This document shows, piece after piece, positions 44,633 to 54,950 of a stretch of DNA of 64,000 nt. Within the stretch, counting starts at the first letter, position 1; each line of letters opens with the position of its first letter. The translations under genes were made by a program, and so were the position numbers. The DNA lies in assembly GCF_023159225.1 (NCBI RefSeq), contig NC_063188.1:36570021-36634020 (forward strand). Direction: 5' to 3'. The notes under the pieces are model-generated. The model made no database searches, was not told where the DNA came from, and saw only the letters and a list, made by a program, of their open reading frames with translations. This stretch comes from Perognathus longimembris pacificus (taxonomy: Eukaryota; Chordata; Mammalia; Rodentia; Heteromyidae).

Positions 44633-45629
44633 AGAAATTTCATTATGAAATTATTGTGAAAGATCATACTATGAGAATTTCTTTGCCCATGGAAATGGAA
44701 TGAAATTCACATTTCAGTGTGGACAGGTAAAGTTTGATGTGGGGCTAAAATTATTTGCTTTCTTTTGCTCCTGAAATGTTTACTACCTGTTACTTGGATT
44801 TCTGCTGCTAAACAGTCACTTTCTCCCTCCTGAGAGAAGATACAACCCCTTGAGGGTTAGAAAAAGTACAGCAAACTTTCTGGTGGTTTCTGTAGGGGCT
44901 GCCATAATTTGACACACAAGCTAGAGTTTGGTAAACACTTATTGAATGGAGATTAGAGAGGATGTGTTTCTCATTTGTGAGGGATACAATGTTATATATT
45001 TTCCTACTGTCCAGGCCTCTTCTTTATTCCCCTTCTGATGTTTGACTGGTATCTGTTACATCTGGTAGGAAAAAAATGACAGAGAATACCAGGGTGGGTC
45101 ACACAGCTCATGGAAACACAAGTAAAATGAAGTTCAGGAGCCAAGCTTTGTTTTGGGTGGAGAAGCACTGTTTGCTTTGGGGGATTGAGGTAATAAAAAT
45201 TATTTCAATAACATAATAAATACAAAAAAAAAGAAAACAGAGATGGCAAGAACATTTCCTAAATCATCTTATGAAGTCAACACAATTGTAACACCAAACC
45301 TAACAAAAGCCTTACAAAAACTATTAGGGGACAATATGCACATGCATATAGATGCAAGAATCCTCGAGAAAACAACCAAATACAGCTAAGTCAACCCAGC
45401 CACTGAGAAGCTCATCATAATTAAGTACATTTTATTTCTGTAAGCAAAAGCTCACTCAATATTTAAAATCTTCAGTGTAACTAACAATATGAAAACAACA
45501 AAGTAAAAATAAATCTGATTATTCAATAGATCCAAAGAAAAGCATTTTTCAAAATCTACTACAAATTTATAATAAAAGCTAGGAGTAAATATAAAGAGCA
45601 TATGTAACTGGACATTGCATTATTCTTAC

Positions 45630-46275
45630 CATTTTTTCATGGGCTTAAAATGCTTCAAAATTAAAAGCAGAGAGAAAAATAAAATAAAAATGTTTCTATT
45701 TGTCTTCCTACAGGAAAAATTCCCAAGTCAAGACTTTAGTTTTTCCCAGGAGAATAATTTTAGACTTCTTTTTCCCTTGCCTGGCTACCCTTTGCATTCT
45801 ACCCTGCAGATTACTGCAAAAGACATTATTTATCACTATCCTACTGAAAAACTCCATCTACTACAAATCTCTGACACTCTAATCAGGACTCAGGTGTCTC
45901 TGTCACTTAGTTTGGCTTGTCTAGCCCCCTCAACTGCTTGTCACTTAGTTCATGTGCTCCAAAAGCCATGCTCACTGAAATCTCTAACTATTCTTACACT
46001 AATCCCTTTACTTTGTTCTCCTCTGTCATTCAGCACACTCTTGGTTCTTCTTGACTGTTAAGGCTTGCTTCAGGTTCCTCATCTATAGAATGTCCATGAA
46101 TGACCCTGCCCTCCTCTCACTCCTCTAGCTTGTTATACAAGTTTAATATTCAATTAAATTCTCTTGGGTCATTCTTCTGTGTTTCGTATGTCAAGATTTC
46201 CTAGTTAAGATTATTGCAGCTCATTAGCTCTCTTAAATATCATTGTTTTGGCTAAGCCAGAAAGAATTAAGGGAA
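45630..46275. other. Unique sequence, nothing recognised
   Basis: It contains most of a 148-codon plus-strand frame (45615-46061) that starts in L1 sequence. It has no recognisable domain, and I regard it as chance. Confidence 0.35.
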
Positions 46276-46279
46276 AAAA

Positions 46280-46545
46280 CCTCCACTTGAGCCACACCCC
46301 CAGTCCTTTTTTCTTTAGTTACTTTTCAGGTAAGGTCATGCGTTTTTTTCCTGGACAACTCTGAACCATGATCCTACTTACTTAGGCTTCCCACATAGCT
46401 GCCATGTCAGGCATACATCATGAAGTCCAGTTTTTTCACTGAGATGGGAGTCTCATTTCCTTTTTCTCCAGGCTTAAACCATTAATACTTCTCATCTTTG
46501 CATCTTGAGAAGGTACAACTACAGGTATGAGCCACCATATCCAGT
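46280..46545 (-). mobile_element. Degenerate 7SL/B1-like units, antisense
   Basis: 'ccacttgagccacacccccag', 'gaaccatgatcctacttacttaggcttcc' and 'gaaggtacaactacaggtatgagccaccatatccag' look like two diverged units on the minus strand. Confidence 0.5.
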
Positions 46546-46557
46546 CCTAAGATCTCT

Positions 46558-46752
46558 CTTTTTTATTGCCAGTCCCGGGCTTGAACTCAGTGCCTGGGCA
46601 CTGTCCCCGAGCTTCTTTTGCTCTAAGCATTCTACCACTTTAGGCACAGTGCCACCTCTGGCTTTTTTCTGTTTATGCAGTACTTGAGGGATCAAACCCA
46701 GGGCTTCATGCATGCCAGGCAAGCACTCTACCACTAAGCCACCTTCCCAGCT
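46558..46752 (-). mobile_element. IDL-Geo SINE
   Basis: Antisense Geo ('gccagtcccgggcttgaactcag') then antisense ID-like unit ('gcaagcactctaccactaagccaccttcccagc'). Identical 11-bp duplications, ctaagatctct, at 46547-46557 and 46753-46763. Confidence 0.93.
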
Positions 46753-46997
46753 CTAAGATCTCTTATTTTTTAAGAGAAATTTGAGCACACTAATGGAACA
46801 AAGTCCACTTGATCATAAATGTGAAATGGCATCCCAAATGTTATTTCCATTTTGGTTAGTATAAACACATATGATAACATAATTTTTTCTGCTTTTTGCT
46901 TAATATTATCTAATATTGACACTTCTGTGTCTGTATTTTATATAAGAACTGGTCATCTTGATAGCTATATAGTGTTTCATTCATTTACCATATTTTA

Positions 46998-47207
46998 TTT
47001 TATTTTATTTTTTGGCCAGTCCTGGGCCTTGGACTCAGGGCCTGAGCACTGTCCCTGGCTTCTTCCCGCTCAAGGCTAGCACTCTGCCACTTGAGCCACA
47101 GCCCCGCTTCTGGCCGTTTTCTGTATATGTGGTGCTGGGGAATCGAACCTAGGGCCTCGTGTATCCGAGGCAGGCACTCTTGCCACTAGGCTATATCCCC
47201 AGCCCCC
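46998..47207 (-). mobile_element. IDL-Geo SINE, near consensus
   Basis: Antisense 'ggccagtcctgggccttggactcagggcctgagcac' to 'gccactaggctatatccccagccc', with a (TTTTA)n tail. Identical 16-bp duplications, catttaccatatttta, at 46982-46997 and 47208-47223. CpG-rich and young. Confidence 0.95.
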
Positions 47208-47224
47208 CATTTACCATATTTTAA

Positions 47225-48200
47225 TTAATCATTCATTTATCCCAACAAAATTCATTCATTTATCCCTATGAGATTGAGTACTTTTGACTGAAGGAATTTT
47301 ATTTTCCTTTCTCCGCACCCACAGGCCTAAATTAATACTGCACGTATAGTAAGAATTTACAATAAGCTATGCCTGTGGCCATATAAAACCCAATGACTAA
47401 GAGTTCTAAAATTATGTCCATTTCATCTTCTTCAGTAAGCATTTAATTCTTCTAGATTCAGGACACAAGCTCCTTCTGACTATTGTGGTTCATATCTGTC
47501 TATGCCAACTTACTCTAAAATTTGTCTTGCAACACTGCCAGTGACCTAGCCAATCTTTTGAACACTACTTTCTCTTCCTTCAATCATAGATTCCTCCAGA
47601 GAAGTCTCCCCAATTAAAGAGATTAAATATACCCAAGTAGCAAGTCTCAGATTGTCCCATTCAGTTGAAGAATAGATCATGGAAACAATTTTTTCCTTGA
47701 TCTTAGCTCATTAGTATAAAGTTAAGAAAGGAAATTTCAATTGCAACTTATTGATCCTTTACCTTCTTCTCCATATCTCCTTTTGAAGTATCAAATACAG
47801 AATATTTAATAATTATATAACTATTTATTTTACAGGAGATGTTATTCTGTTTACACATGGAAATGGTTTGAAAGACTTTCTAACTGTTCCAGAAATGTTG
47901 GCTCTTACAACCTGCTTTCCTGCATTTATGATGTTCCCCTTATCTAACTGGAAATTTTAAAGGCAATACATTTCTAATAAGACTAAACCTCTACCCAGAC
48001 ATTAACAAGCAGAAAACTCTACTTCTACACACCAGTAATCCAAAGCTTCAAATAAAGCAGTTCTACTGTTACATGAATTGAATGGCTCCATATAAGTCAA
48101 TCAAAAATGCATGTCTAACTACTCAGTGTGTGTCCACAGGTCTTCACATCCTCCTTACCTCTAGAAAATCCATTTTTCTAGCTGATTCAAATAGTTTAGT
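47225..48200. other. Unique sequence, about 1 kb
   Basis: No supported feature. Confidence 0.4.
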
Positions 48201-48206
48201 ATGTTG

Positions 48207-48643
48207 TGCCAAGTTGCGAGACGACCACCAAGAAGGCCACCGAGACTCAGATGTTCCAAAATGCAAAAGCAAGGCAAGGCTTTATTCAAGCGAGCTCCAA
48301 CTCAGGCCTTGTCCTACTCACCGACACAGCGGAGGTTAGGAGGGAGCCACGAGCTGTGATTACACAGGGCTTATAAAGGCAAAAAACAAAGTTACAACAA
48401 TCAGGTGTTCAACCAAGCAACATTAGGACACAGGTACAAATCTGATTGGCTCAGGGCTCAAGGCACAGGGCTCAAGGCATTCTAGGGGTGGTCAGAGTTA
48501 AGCATTCCCAGTGGTTAGAGTTCTAGACTGACTGGGCCCTAATGGGCTTGTCCTGGGTTTGCTCACAGGGCCTGCTTATCTCAGGTTCATGTGGTAAAGT
48601 GGGGTTCGCGTGGTAAAGTGGGGCCTGACTTCACAGTCTGGCA
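48207..48643 (-). mobile_element. Solo LTR of an endogenous retrovirus, minus strand
   Basis: The ends are inverted repeats (tgcca at 48207 and tggca ending at 48643). On the minus strand, promoter and RNA-end signals occur in the right order: a CCAAT box (complement at 48445-48449), a TATA box (ctttataa, 48378-48371), then AATAAA (48286-48281) and a T-rich U5. 'gtggtaaagtgggg' is repeated in tandem in U3 near 48592-48625. No internal viral genes are seen. I found no matching target-site duplication, so the exact ends may be off by a few bases. Confidence 0.7.
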
Positions 48644-48649
48644 CTTCAA

Positions 48650-51600
48650 GTAGCTTTACAATTTTCCTCCCCACAGCAGGTCACCTAGCTGTTATTTGCT
48701 ATGGTCATCATGTAGCTGAACTGACTGAAAGATGATCTAATGCAGAATCAAAATTAAACATAAACATACTGTACCAGGAAACAGATGTCTTGTCCTCTGA
48801 TAGGGAAATCCAAGCTAAGCTGGGAGAGCTGAGTACCCATTACTGCATAACAGAGCTTGCATTTTGTGAAGCAGCAATAACAAAGAGAAGAGCTAAAAAA
48901 GGACCATTTAACATCCTGATTAATAAACAAAAATCCACATTATAATATTGGGACATAGTTTTCAGTTTTAAAAAAATTCAGCTTATTAGAAGACCTTGAA
49001 TGATATCTTTTTGAGATACTAATTCCTCCATTAAATTTTATTTAAAATTAGCTTTAGGCACATATACCGCCTATTTTTAAGAAGTAGACGTTTCTACCCT
49101 TGACCTTTCTCAAGATGGAAGCCAATTTCCTCCCAAAAGAATAGCTCATTTAAAGAAAGTAAACCTTTCAACAGAGTAGGCTTTGTAAATGATCTATGTA
49201 GTTGTAAACATAGAAAATGCAAAGAATAATGGGCAAGATGAGTACTCTGTAAAAGAGAGGATAGACTCTCATTTGGCTAATTTGCTACAATTCTTAAAAC
49301 TAGCTGTTGTGCTAGACTCAGTCACAGATTTATCTTTGCTCTTTCCTGAGCCAGTAATGATGGTTTGGCGTCCCACTCTCAATAGGCATCACATAGAAAC
49401 ATTGCCTATGTTGTCATTTCTAAATATTGAACACCACCCCAAACTAGGGTGTTATTTCCAATGTATGCTCAAAATAGATTTTTAATGAACTTGTGGGGGA
49501 GTGGGGTGTATCTAGCGTGCATGAATCCCTGTACCCCATTCCTAGTACTAAGAGAAAAAGTATTTTCATCTGTTATTAAGCATTTTCCTTGTGTTTTAAG
49601 TACAGAAGGAAGTTTCATGCCTTGATTCTCTGTGGTGCATAAGGGCAGTCCTTGGCATCACTATTTACATGGAACTCAGTGAAAGGAGTCTCTGTCTACA
49701 ATGAACTGCACAGAAATTATAACAGGCTTCACATTTGGCACAAAACAGTCATAGCTAGTTCATAAAGGGCACAATCATTCTTTATTTTTCAATTTGGGGG
49801 AAGGGAAATGAGGAAACAAATAGGAGCTCTGAGTTCCATTGGTAGTGGGGAGAGCACAAAGAGAAACCATACATGTTTGAACCCAGATCTCTTTAATTAG
49901 CAAAGGATCTCACAAACTTATTTGAAACCAGATGTTGTACTACAGGGTCACCAAAGCATTTTAAAATATATTTGAGAGATAATTCAACTCAAATAGAACT
50001 CTTATAACTAGAATGCAAAGAACTCTGTTTTCTACATACAATAGTAATATTAAAAGAAATGTAGAGCTAGAAAGGAGGATTTTGATGAGGTTGACTAAAC
50101 AGAAGTGAGAATAAAAGAACTTTTCCAAGTACATCTATTACATCACCTATAGGCAACTTAGATGTCTTATTCATCACACACCAAATTTTATTCATAAAAT
50201 TAATTTATTAACTTGATTCATTAAATAACACAAACCCCGTACAGATAAGCAAACACACACTGACCAATTAGTCTTTCTTGCCTACTTAGTGAACACCATA
50301 ATCAGAAGCAAGAAAGAATTATGCTTCCAAGATGGCATTCCCAGTGCCCAGTTGTATTCCAGTATCAGAATTGCTATTGTTTAGGAGGAGAAGCCTAAGG
50401 GAAAGAAAGAACATTGACATCATTCAAATACTCCAACTTTAAGTGAGATTGTTTTGTATAATGTTTCTTTCATGTAGCTGATTGTACTTGTATGCATTAA
50501 TAGATCAAAGCTAAATTCTACTAGTTCACCGCAAGTCTTAAGTAAAAAGTAGATCTCTGAATATTATATGTGGTTCAATGATAACATTCTGTGTATGTTT
50601 GTGTGCAAGCATGAGTACATGGGTGTGTTAGTCTCTCACTTCATAAATAACAAGCAAACCAAGGTAATAAGACAATACAGAGGTAACACCTGTGTTTTTT
50701 GTTGTTTTCTTTAATTTTGGTTTGCATTTTACATGAATTAAGCTATCATAACATAGATGACTAATTAAACCTCTGATTCTTTTTTTTTCACTTTTCAGGC
50801 TCTGCTACATACATTATGACATAATCACATGAGAAAAATGAGATCTGGTCCAACAGGTTACATTTGCTACTAAGGCAACCCTCCAAGTGTTTTATTTCAG
50901 CAGCAATCAATCTGAACCAAGATCAAAAGTGAAAATGTGACTTGAAAAGTAAGGAAGGAAAAGGCAGCCAGGAATGATAAAACAACTTGGAGAGATGATA
51001 GGTACAAATTTTAAACACAAATACAGCTGAGAGTCACAATTATACCAAAGTGATTTAAATACATGAGCATGTATAAGCAGAAAAACCTAATACATTGGCC
51101 CTACCTTTGCCATTCCAGAATCCTTTTAGGCTTGAGTATTACTTTCCTATTGTGTGACCTGTGACCCACTTTTGTGAAAAACTTAATAATGTATCATCCA
51201 CTGAATGGCACTATTTGTTAGCTATTTCAGTTAGCAAGCATCCTTCCCTTAGAACATAAACATTAACAAACTTCAAGTCCCACCTACAATTTATTGCTTC
51301 TCAAAGTAAGCATGTGCTTTATTTCCCAGAGTTTACACTTAGTGAAAAAATTAAATATATTTATTTAATTCTCAGAAATAACTGAATTAGAAGCCAATAG
51401 AAAACTCCAGCATCATCTTTTGTTCCCATATAACAATACATTCTTCAATGTCTTAGAAAATAATTATAGACCAAAAAAATCCAATGCTTAAAATCTTATG
51501 GATAATTTTGGAATTACAGCTAGAAAAACCAAAACTGAAAGATATTCAACTGTTATTAAACAATGATTAAGTTTTGATTGAGATATTTACTGGCTACATT

Positions 51601-51751
51601 TAAGCTCTTAGTACAATCAAGGTTACATGACAGACCATCATGTCCTAAGAACAGACATTACTTCTTAAATTACTTCTTTTCAGGAAATTAACTAAAGCTC
51701 AGTCATATCTATTAAAAGGTTTTGTTTGAAAAGTCACACACTCAATTAGAA

Positions 51752-51791
<40 letters not shown>

Positions 51792-52095
51792 AAAGGTTTC
51801 CTATCTTGTGATTTGTAAATGTTTTCTCCCAGTAGCAGTTTATTTACTACCAAATATAAGCTACTCTAAATAGGCCTTCAACATTTCATTGTCCATACAC
51901 TGGTACATTGAACTTTATCCAAATTCTGTCTATCCAACATTTTCTCAGTAGTAGGCAAAAACTCCATTTCCCTTTTTCTTCCCAATATAACTGGTATAAG
52001 TGCTTCTGGCTAAACATAGTCCTTGTTAAAGACACAGATGCCCTCAGGATGCTCACAAAAACTACAAGGCTTTGACTGAATAATGAAAAGTTGCC
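48650..52095. other. Unique sequence, about 3.4 kb
   Basis: The longest stretch without a recognised transposon. Short frames, including 98 codons at 49189-49485, have no domain that I know. A strong acceptor-like pyrimidine tract with 'cttttcag' ends near 50799 on the plus strand without a matching donor. Confidence 0.35.
51754..51789. repeat. (CA)n microsatellite
   Basis: About 18 CA units, not next to a recognised retroposon tail. Confidence 0.95.
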
Positions 52096-52105
52096 AGCAA
52101 CTTAC

Positions 52106-52207
52106 CTGAATTTCTCTTTGACACCATCTTCAAATTTGAACTGACTGCAGAACAGAAGACCACCAGGATCAAAAGGAATGACAGCTTCATCCTTCACTGT
52201 TCGGCAG
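52106..52207 (-). CDS. Candidate internal exon of an unidentified minus-strand gene
   Basis: 102 nt between strong splice sites. The acceptor, read on the minus strand, has a pyrimidine tract 'tctcccctctcc' running to 'gcttttcag|C'. The donor is 'TTCAG|gtaagttg'. One frame is open throughout. It starts after one base, gives 33 codons (RTVKDEAVIPFDPGGLLFCS near the start, SQFKFEDGVKEKF at the end) and leaves two bases over, so the exon is 3n long. A second frame has a stop, then ATG at exon position 18 and a signal-peptide-like MKLSFLLILVVFCSAVSS. Either the exon codes in the first frame, or it is a start exon with 17 nt of 5'UTR. I do not recognise the family. No other exon of the gene is evident in the window. 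Confidence 0.6.
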
Positions 52208-52278
52208 CTGAAAAGCAAAAAAAGGAGAGGGGAGATGAAGTTTGAACCATATATCTTGGCCTCAGAAAAATAGCAGCT

Positions 52279-52440
52279 ACAGGTTGAGCACTCTTATCTG
52301 AAAATCCAAAACCCAAAATCTTCTGAAATCCCACCAGAGCTATTCAACTGGTAAAGTCTATAAAAAATATTCTAAAATCTGAAAAACTGTCAAATAAGAA
52401 GCACTTTGTGTTCCAAGAATTTCACATAAGGGGTATTTAT
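52279..52440 (+). mobile_element. MER2/Tigger-like DNA transposon, internally deleted
   Basis: Left end 'caggttgagcactcttatctgaaaatcc' follows a TA. The right part, 'aatattctaaaatctgaaaaactg' to 'agcactttgtgttccaagaatttcacataaggggtattta', is the complementary end of the same family. It is a short relic with both ends, 70 bp upstream of the candidate exon's acceptor (intronic). Confidence 0.7.
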
Positions 52441-52444
52441 ACTT

Positions 52445-52790
52445 CTAATTTATATTTCTCAAAACTCTATTTTATAAATAATAGTAATATGACATATATG
52501 TTTGGTTTTTATGCAAATGGAAGAAAAAATGGATGTTCACAGGTGTAAACATAACACTTTTCAATATCCCCACATAGAATGTAGAGTGAAATCTGAACTC
52601 TTTAGACTTTCAGGGGCCAGAAGGCAGAACTCAAGCCCATAGTGCTTTTTTTATTTTATTTCACAACATTTTTCTTCCTTGGCTATGCTCACTTCATTTG
52701 TCTGTGAATTGTACCAAAGTCATTTCCTTTTCATGGCCTTTGTACTTTCTCTACTTCCAGAGATATTTTTTCTATTTTTTACAAAGATAA
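52445..52790. other. Unique sequence between transposons
   Basis: Nothing recognised. Confidence 0.4.
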
Positions 52791-52884
52791 TGTAAAGAAT
52801 CCTGCATAAAGCAGATACCCTGAAAACATTGCAGAAAGGAATAGGAGAAACACTAGGGCTTCTTGGCACAGATTGAAACTTTTT

Positions 52885-53045
52885 TTTTTTTTTTCCTTTC
52901 TCAAATTTTTATTATCAATCTGACGTACAGAGTGGTTACAGTATCATACGTTGGGCATTGGATACATTTCTTGTACTGTTTGTTGCCTTGTCCCTCATGC
53001 CTCCCTCCCTCCCCCCCTTTCCCTCCCCCCCCAGGTGTTCAGTTC
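52885..53045 (-). mobile_element. Very short young L1 3' end, nested
   Basis: About 160 bp of antisense L1 3' end ('tttttattatcaatctgacgtacag') up to the C-rich tract, inserted in the older L1. Identical 15-bp duplications, agattgaaacttttt, at 52870-52884 and 53046-53060. Confidence 0.93.
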
Positions 53046-54000
53046 AGATTGAAACTTTTTAATATAGGCCCAGAAACACAGAAAATCAAAGAAGGGTTGG
53101 GCAAATGAGCTTGCATCAAACTGCAGAGCTTTTGCATGGCTAATGATATAGCAATAATATAAATAGAAAGCCCTCAGACTGGGAGAAGATCTTTACTGGC
53201 CATACAACAGACAAGGGCCTCATATCTAAAATATACTTAGAGCTCAAAACATTAAGTTCCCCCCAAACAAATCCTCAAAGAAACAACTCCCCCTCAATAA
53301 ATAGGCTAAAGACTTAAAGAGAGACTTCTCTGAAGAGGAAATGAGAATGGCCAGGAGACATATGAAAAAATGCTCTATCTACATCACTGGCCATAAAAGA
53401 AATGCAAATCAAAACAACATTGAGATTCCACCTCACCCCAGTAAGAATGCCCATTATCAGGAAAACTAAAACAGATGCTGGCGGGGATGTGGCCAAAACA
53501 GAATGGAACCCTACTACACTGTTGTTGGGAGTGTAAACTTGCTCAACCACTCTGGAAAGCAGTGTGGAGGTTCCTCAAAAGGCTAACCATAGAGCTTCCC
53601 TATGACCCAGTAAAGCTGCTTTAGGGCATTCACCCAAAGGATTACAAGCAAGACCACACTGCAGCTCCAGCACAACTATGTTTATCACAGTATAATTTAC
53701 CACTGCTAAAATATGGAACCAACCCAGATGCCCCTCAGTAGATGAATGGATCAAGAAAATGTGGTACATACACACAATGGAATTCTGTGCTTATATTAGA
53801 AAAATGACTTTGTCCCATTCATGAAAAAAATGGAAAGACTGGGGGAGGGGGGCGGCAGAAATCATATGTGAAGTGAAAAAGATCCAAAGAAACATCAACT
53901 CTATGGTTTCACTCATGGAAACAATTAGTACTTGTCTAGGATAGTCCTAGCAGAAGAGCTCAATAGAAATGCATATATGATCACATAAGATGATGCTAAG
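53046..54000 (+). pseudogene. L1 ORF2 C-terminal pseudogene of the older copy
   Basis: Translated piecewise in the sense strand it follows the ORF2 C-terminus (e.g. around 53380-53450 'AIKEMQIKTTLRFHLTP', 53520-53560 'HCCWECKLAQPLW'), but with frameshifts, for example near 53500, and stop codons. Open frames on the opposite strand here are artefacts of this sequence. Confidence 0.85.
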
Positions 54001-54368
54001 CAAAATTAACTACAAGATTTGGAAGTAAGTGGTTTATCTTTGTGGTTGTTATTTTCAAGGTACCATATGAAATTATGCTTTTTTCTTTTGTTTTTCTTCC
54101 CCATGGTTTTACCCCTGATGTCACTGAAACTGACTTTGGTACCCTGGGTATTGTTTGTATGTACATTTGTCGAAACTAGGGAAGAAAAACACCAAAATGG
54201 AGAGACAAAGGGTAAAAGGCAAACCAGTGTAACAGCAATACTTACAAGATAATATGCTGTAAAAAAACAACTGTACAACTCAGGGGAGAGTGGAGAGGGA
54301 ACCAGGGAGGGGAGAGGTGGGAGAAAAAGAAAGGAGGAGGTAACAAGTTTAATAAGAAATGTACTCAT

Positions 54369-54427
54369 GCTGGGATGTAGCTCCGTGGTTCGATCCCCAG
54401 TACAAAAAAAAAGAAAGAAAAGACAGA
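54369..54427 (+). mobile_element. ID-like SINE with a central deletion, nested
   Basis: 'gctgggatgtagctc' joined directly to 'cgtggttcgatccccagtac' and an A-rich tail: roughly 35 bp between A and B boxes are missing. Duplications aagaaatgtactcat at 54354-54368 and 54428-54442 show it inserted in the older L1 3' end. Confidence 0.88.
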
Positions 54428-54534
54428 AAGAAATGTACTCATTGCCTTATGTATGAAACTGTAACTCCTCTGTACATTACTTTGACAATAAATAAGTAAA
54501 TTTAAAATAAAAGAATCCTACATGACTCAGCCTC

Positions 54535-54872
54535 GTGATCTTCTTGTATCACCTTCTTGTGGTTGTACCTACACTATCTCTGTATCTTATCTGAGTATAT
54601 TGGAAACCATGTATACTGGTATTAGAACTAGGAAATTGAAAGGGAATACCAAAATCAAGAGACACAGGGTAAAAAAAGACAAACAACTACAAAAGCAATA
54701 CTTGCAAAACTGTTTGGTGTAAATGAACTGAACAACCCATGGGGGAGGGAAGGGAAAGGGGGAGGGGGAGGGGGTAATGAGGGACGAGGTAACAAACAGT
54801 ACAAGAAATGTATCCAATGCCTAATGTATGAAACTGTAACCTCTCTGTAATTCAGTTTGATAATGAAAACTT
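54535..54872 (+). mobile_element. Young L1 3' end flanked by a 108-bp duplication
   Basis: Sense 3'UTR from 'gatcttcttgtatcacc' through a long G-rich tract (about 54740-54776) to 'gataatgaaaacttaaa'. The 108 bp before it (54427-54534) recur after it as 54873-54950 plus 56341-56370, interrupted only by the next L1. Confidence 0.9.
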
Positions 54873-54950
54873 AAAGAAATGTACTCATTGCCTTATGTAT
54901 GAAACTGTAACTCCTCTGTACATTACTTTGACAATAAATAAGTAAATTTA

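Larger units (their letters stand above)
44083..45230 (+). pseudogene. Retroposed transcript (processed pseudogene or UTR copy), parent unknown
   Basis: A 1.15-kb non-L1 segment inside ancient L1 ORF2 sequence, bounded by identical 12-bp duplications, aagaaaacagag, at 44071-44082 and 45231-45242. It ends with AATAAA signals at 45192-45197 and 45215-45220, followed by an A run, so it is a reverse-transcribed polyadenylated RNA. L1 sequence reads continuously across the empty site. It contains an L2 fragment (44105-44260) and a later SINE (44429-44632). I see no long open frame, so it may copy a 3'UTR or a non-coding RNA. Confidence 0.82.
40505..45625 (+). mobile_element. Ancient (L1M-like) LINE, about 3.3 kb of element split by later insertions
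   Basis: 40505-41045 follows the region upstream of ORF2 in old L1s ('gaaaaccaaagacaaaaatcttaaaaacagccagg', 'aaaactgtcaacctagcactttatatctacagc'). 42225-42970 follows the ORF2 endonuclease region ('gtaggtttaaattcaaatatatgaagaattatattc', 'gggaccatgatac', 'cagtgagggtgctatgctgggtataaatctcaacaaatttc'). 43110-43270 and 43500-44082 continue ('caagtcaaaatggttcttgaaaagaacaat', 'atcaggaatgaaaaaggggacattacagatcctat'). 45231-45625 reaches the RT region ('gcaagaacatttcctaaatc', 'atagatccaaagaaaagcatttttcaaaa'). Interruptions: SINE plus L1 tail (41048-41415), hAT element (41893-42123), ID SINE (42982-43079), composite SINE (43273-43495) and a retroposed transcript (44083-45230). Reading frames are destroyed. 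Confidence 0.75.

Noticed and set aside
45615..46061. 148-codon plus-strand open frame
   Set aside because: It begins in ancient L1 sequence, has no recognisable domain and low-complexity leucine/serine content, and lacks splice or promoter context.
49189..49485. 98-codon plus-strand open frame in unique DNA
   Set aside because: No family resemblance or splice sites at its ends. The length is within chance for 64 kb of six-frame sequence.
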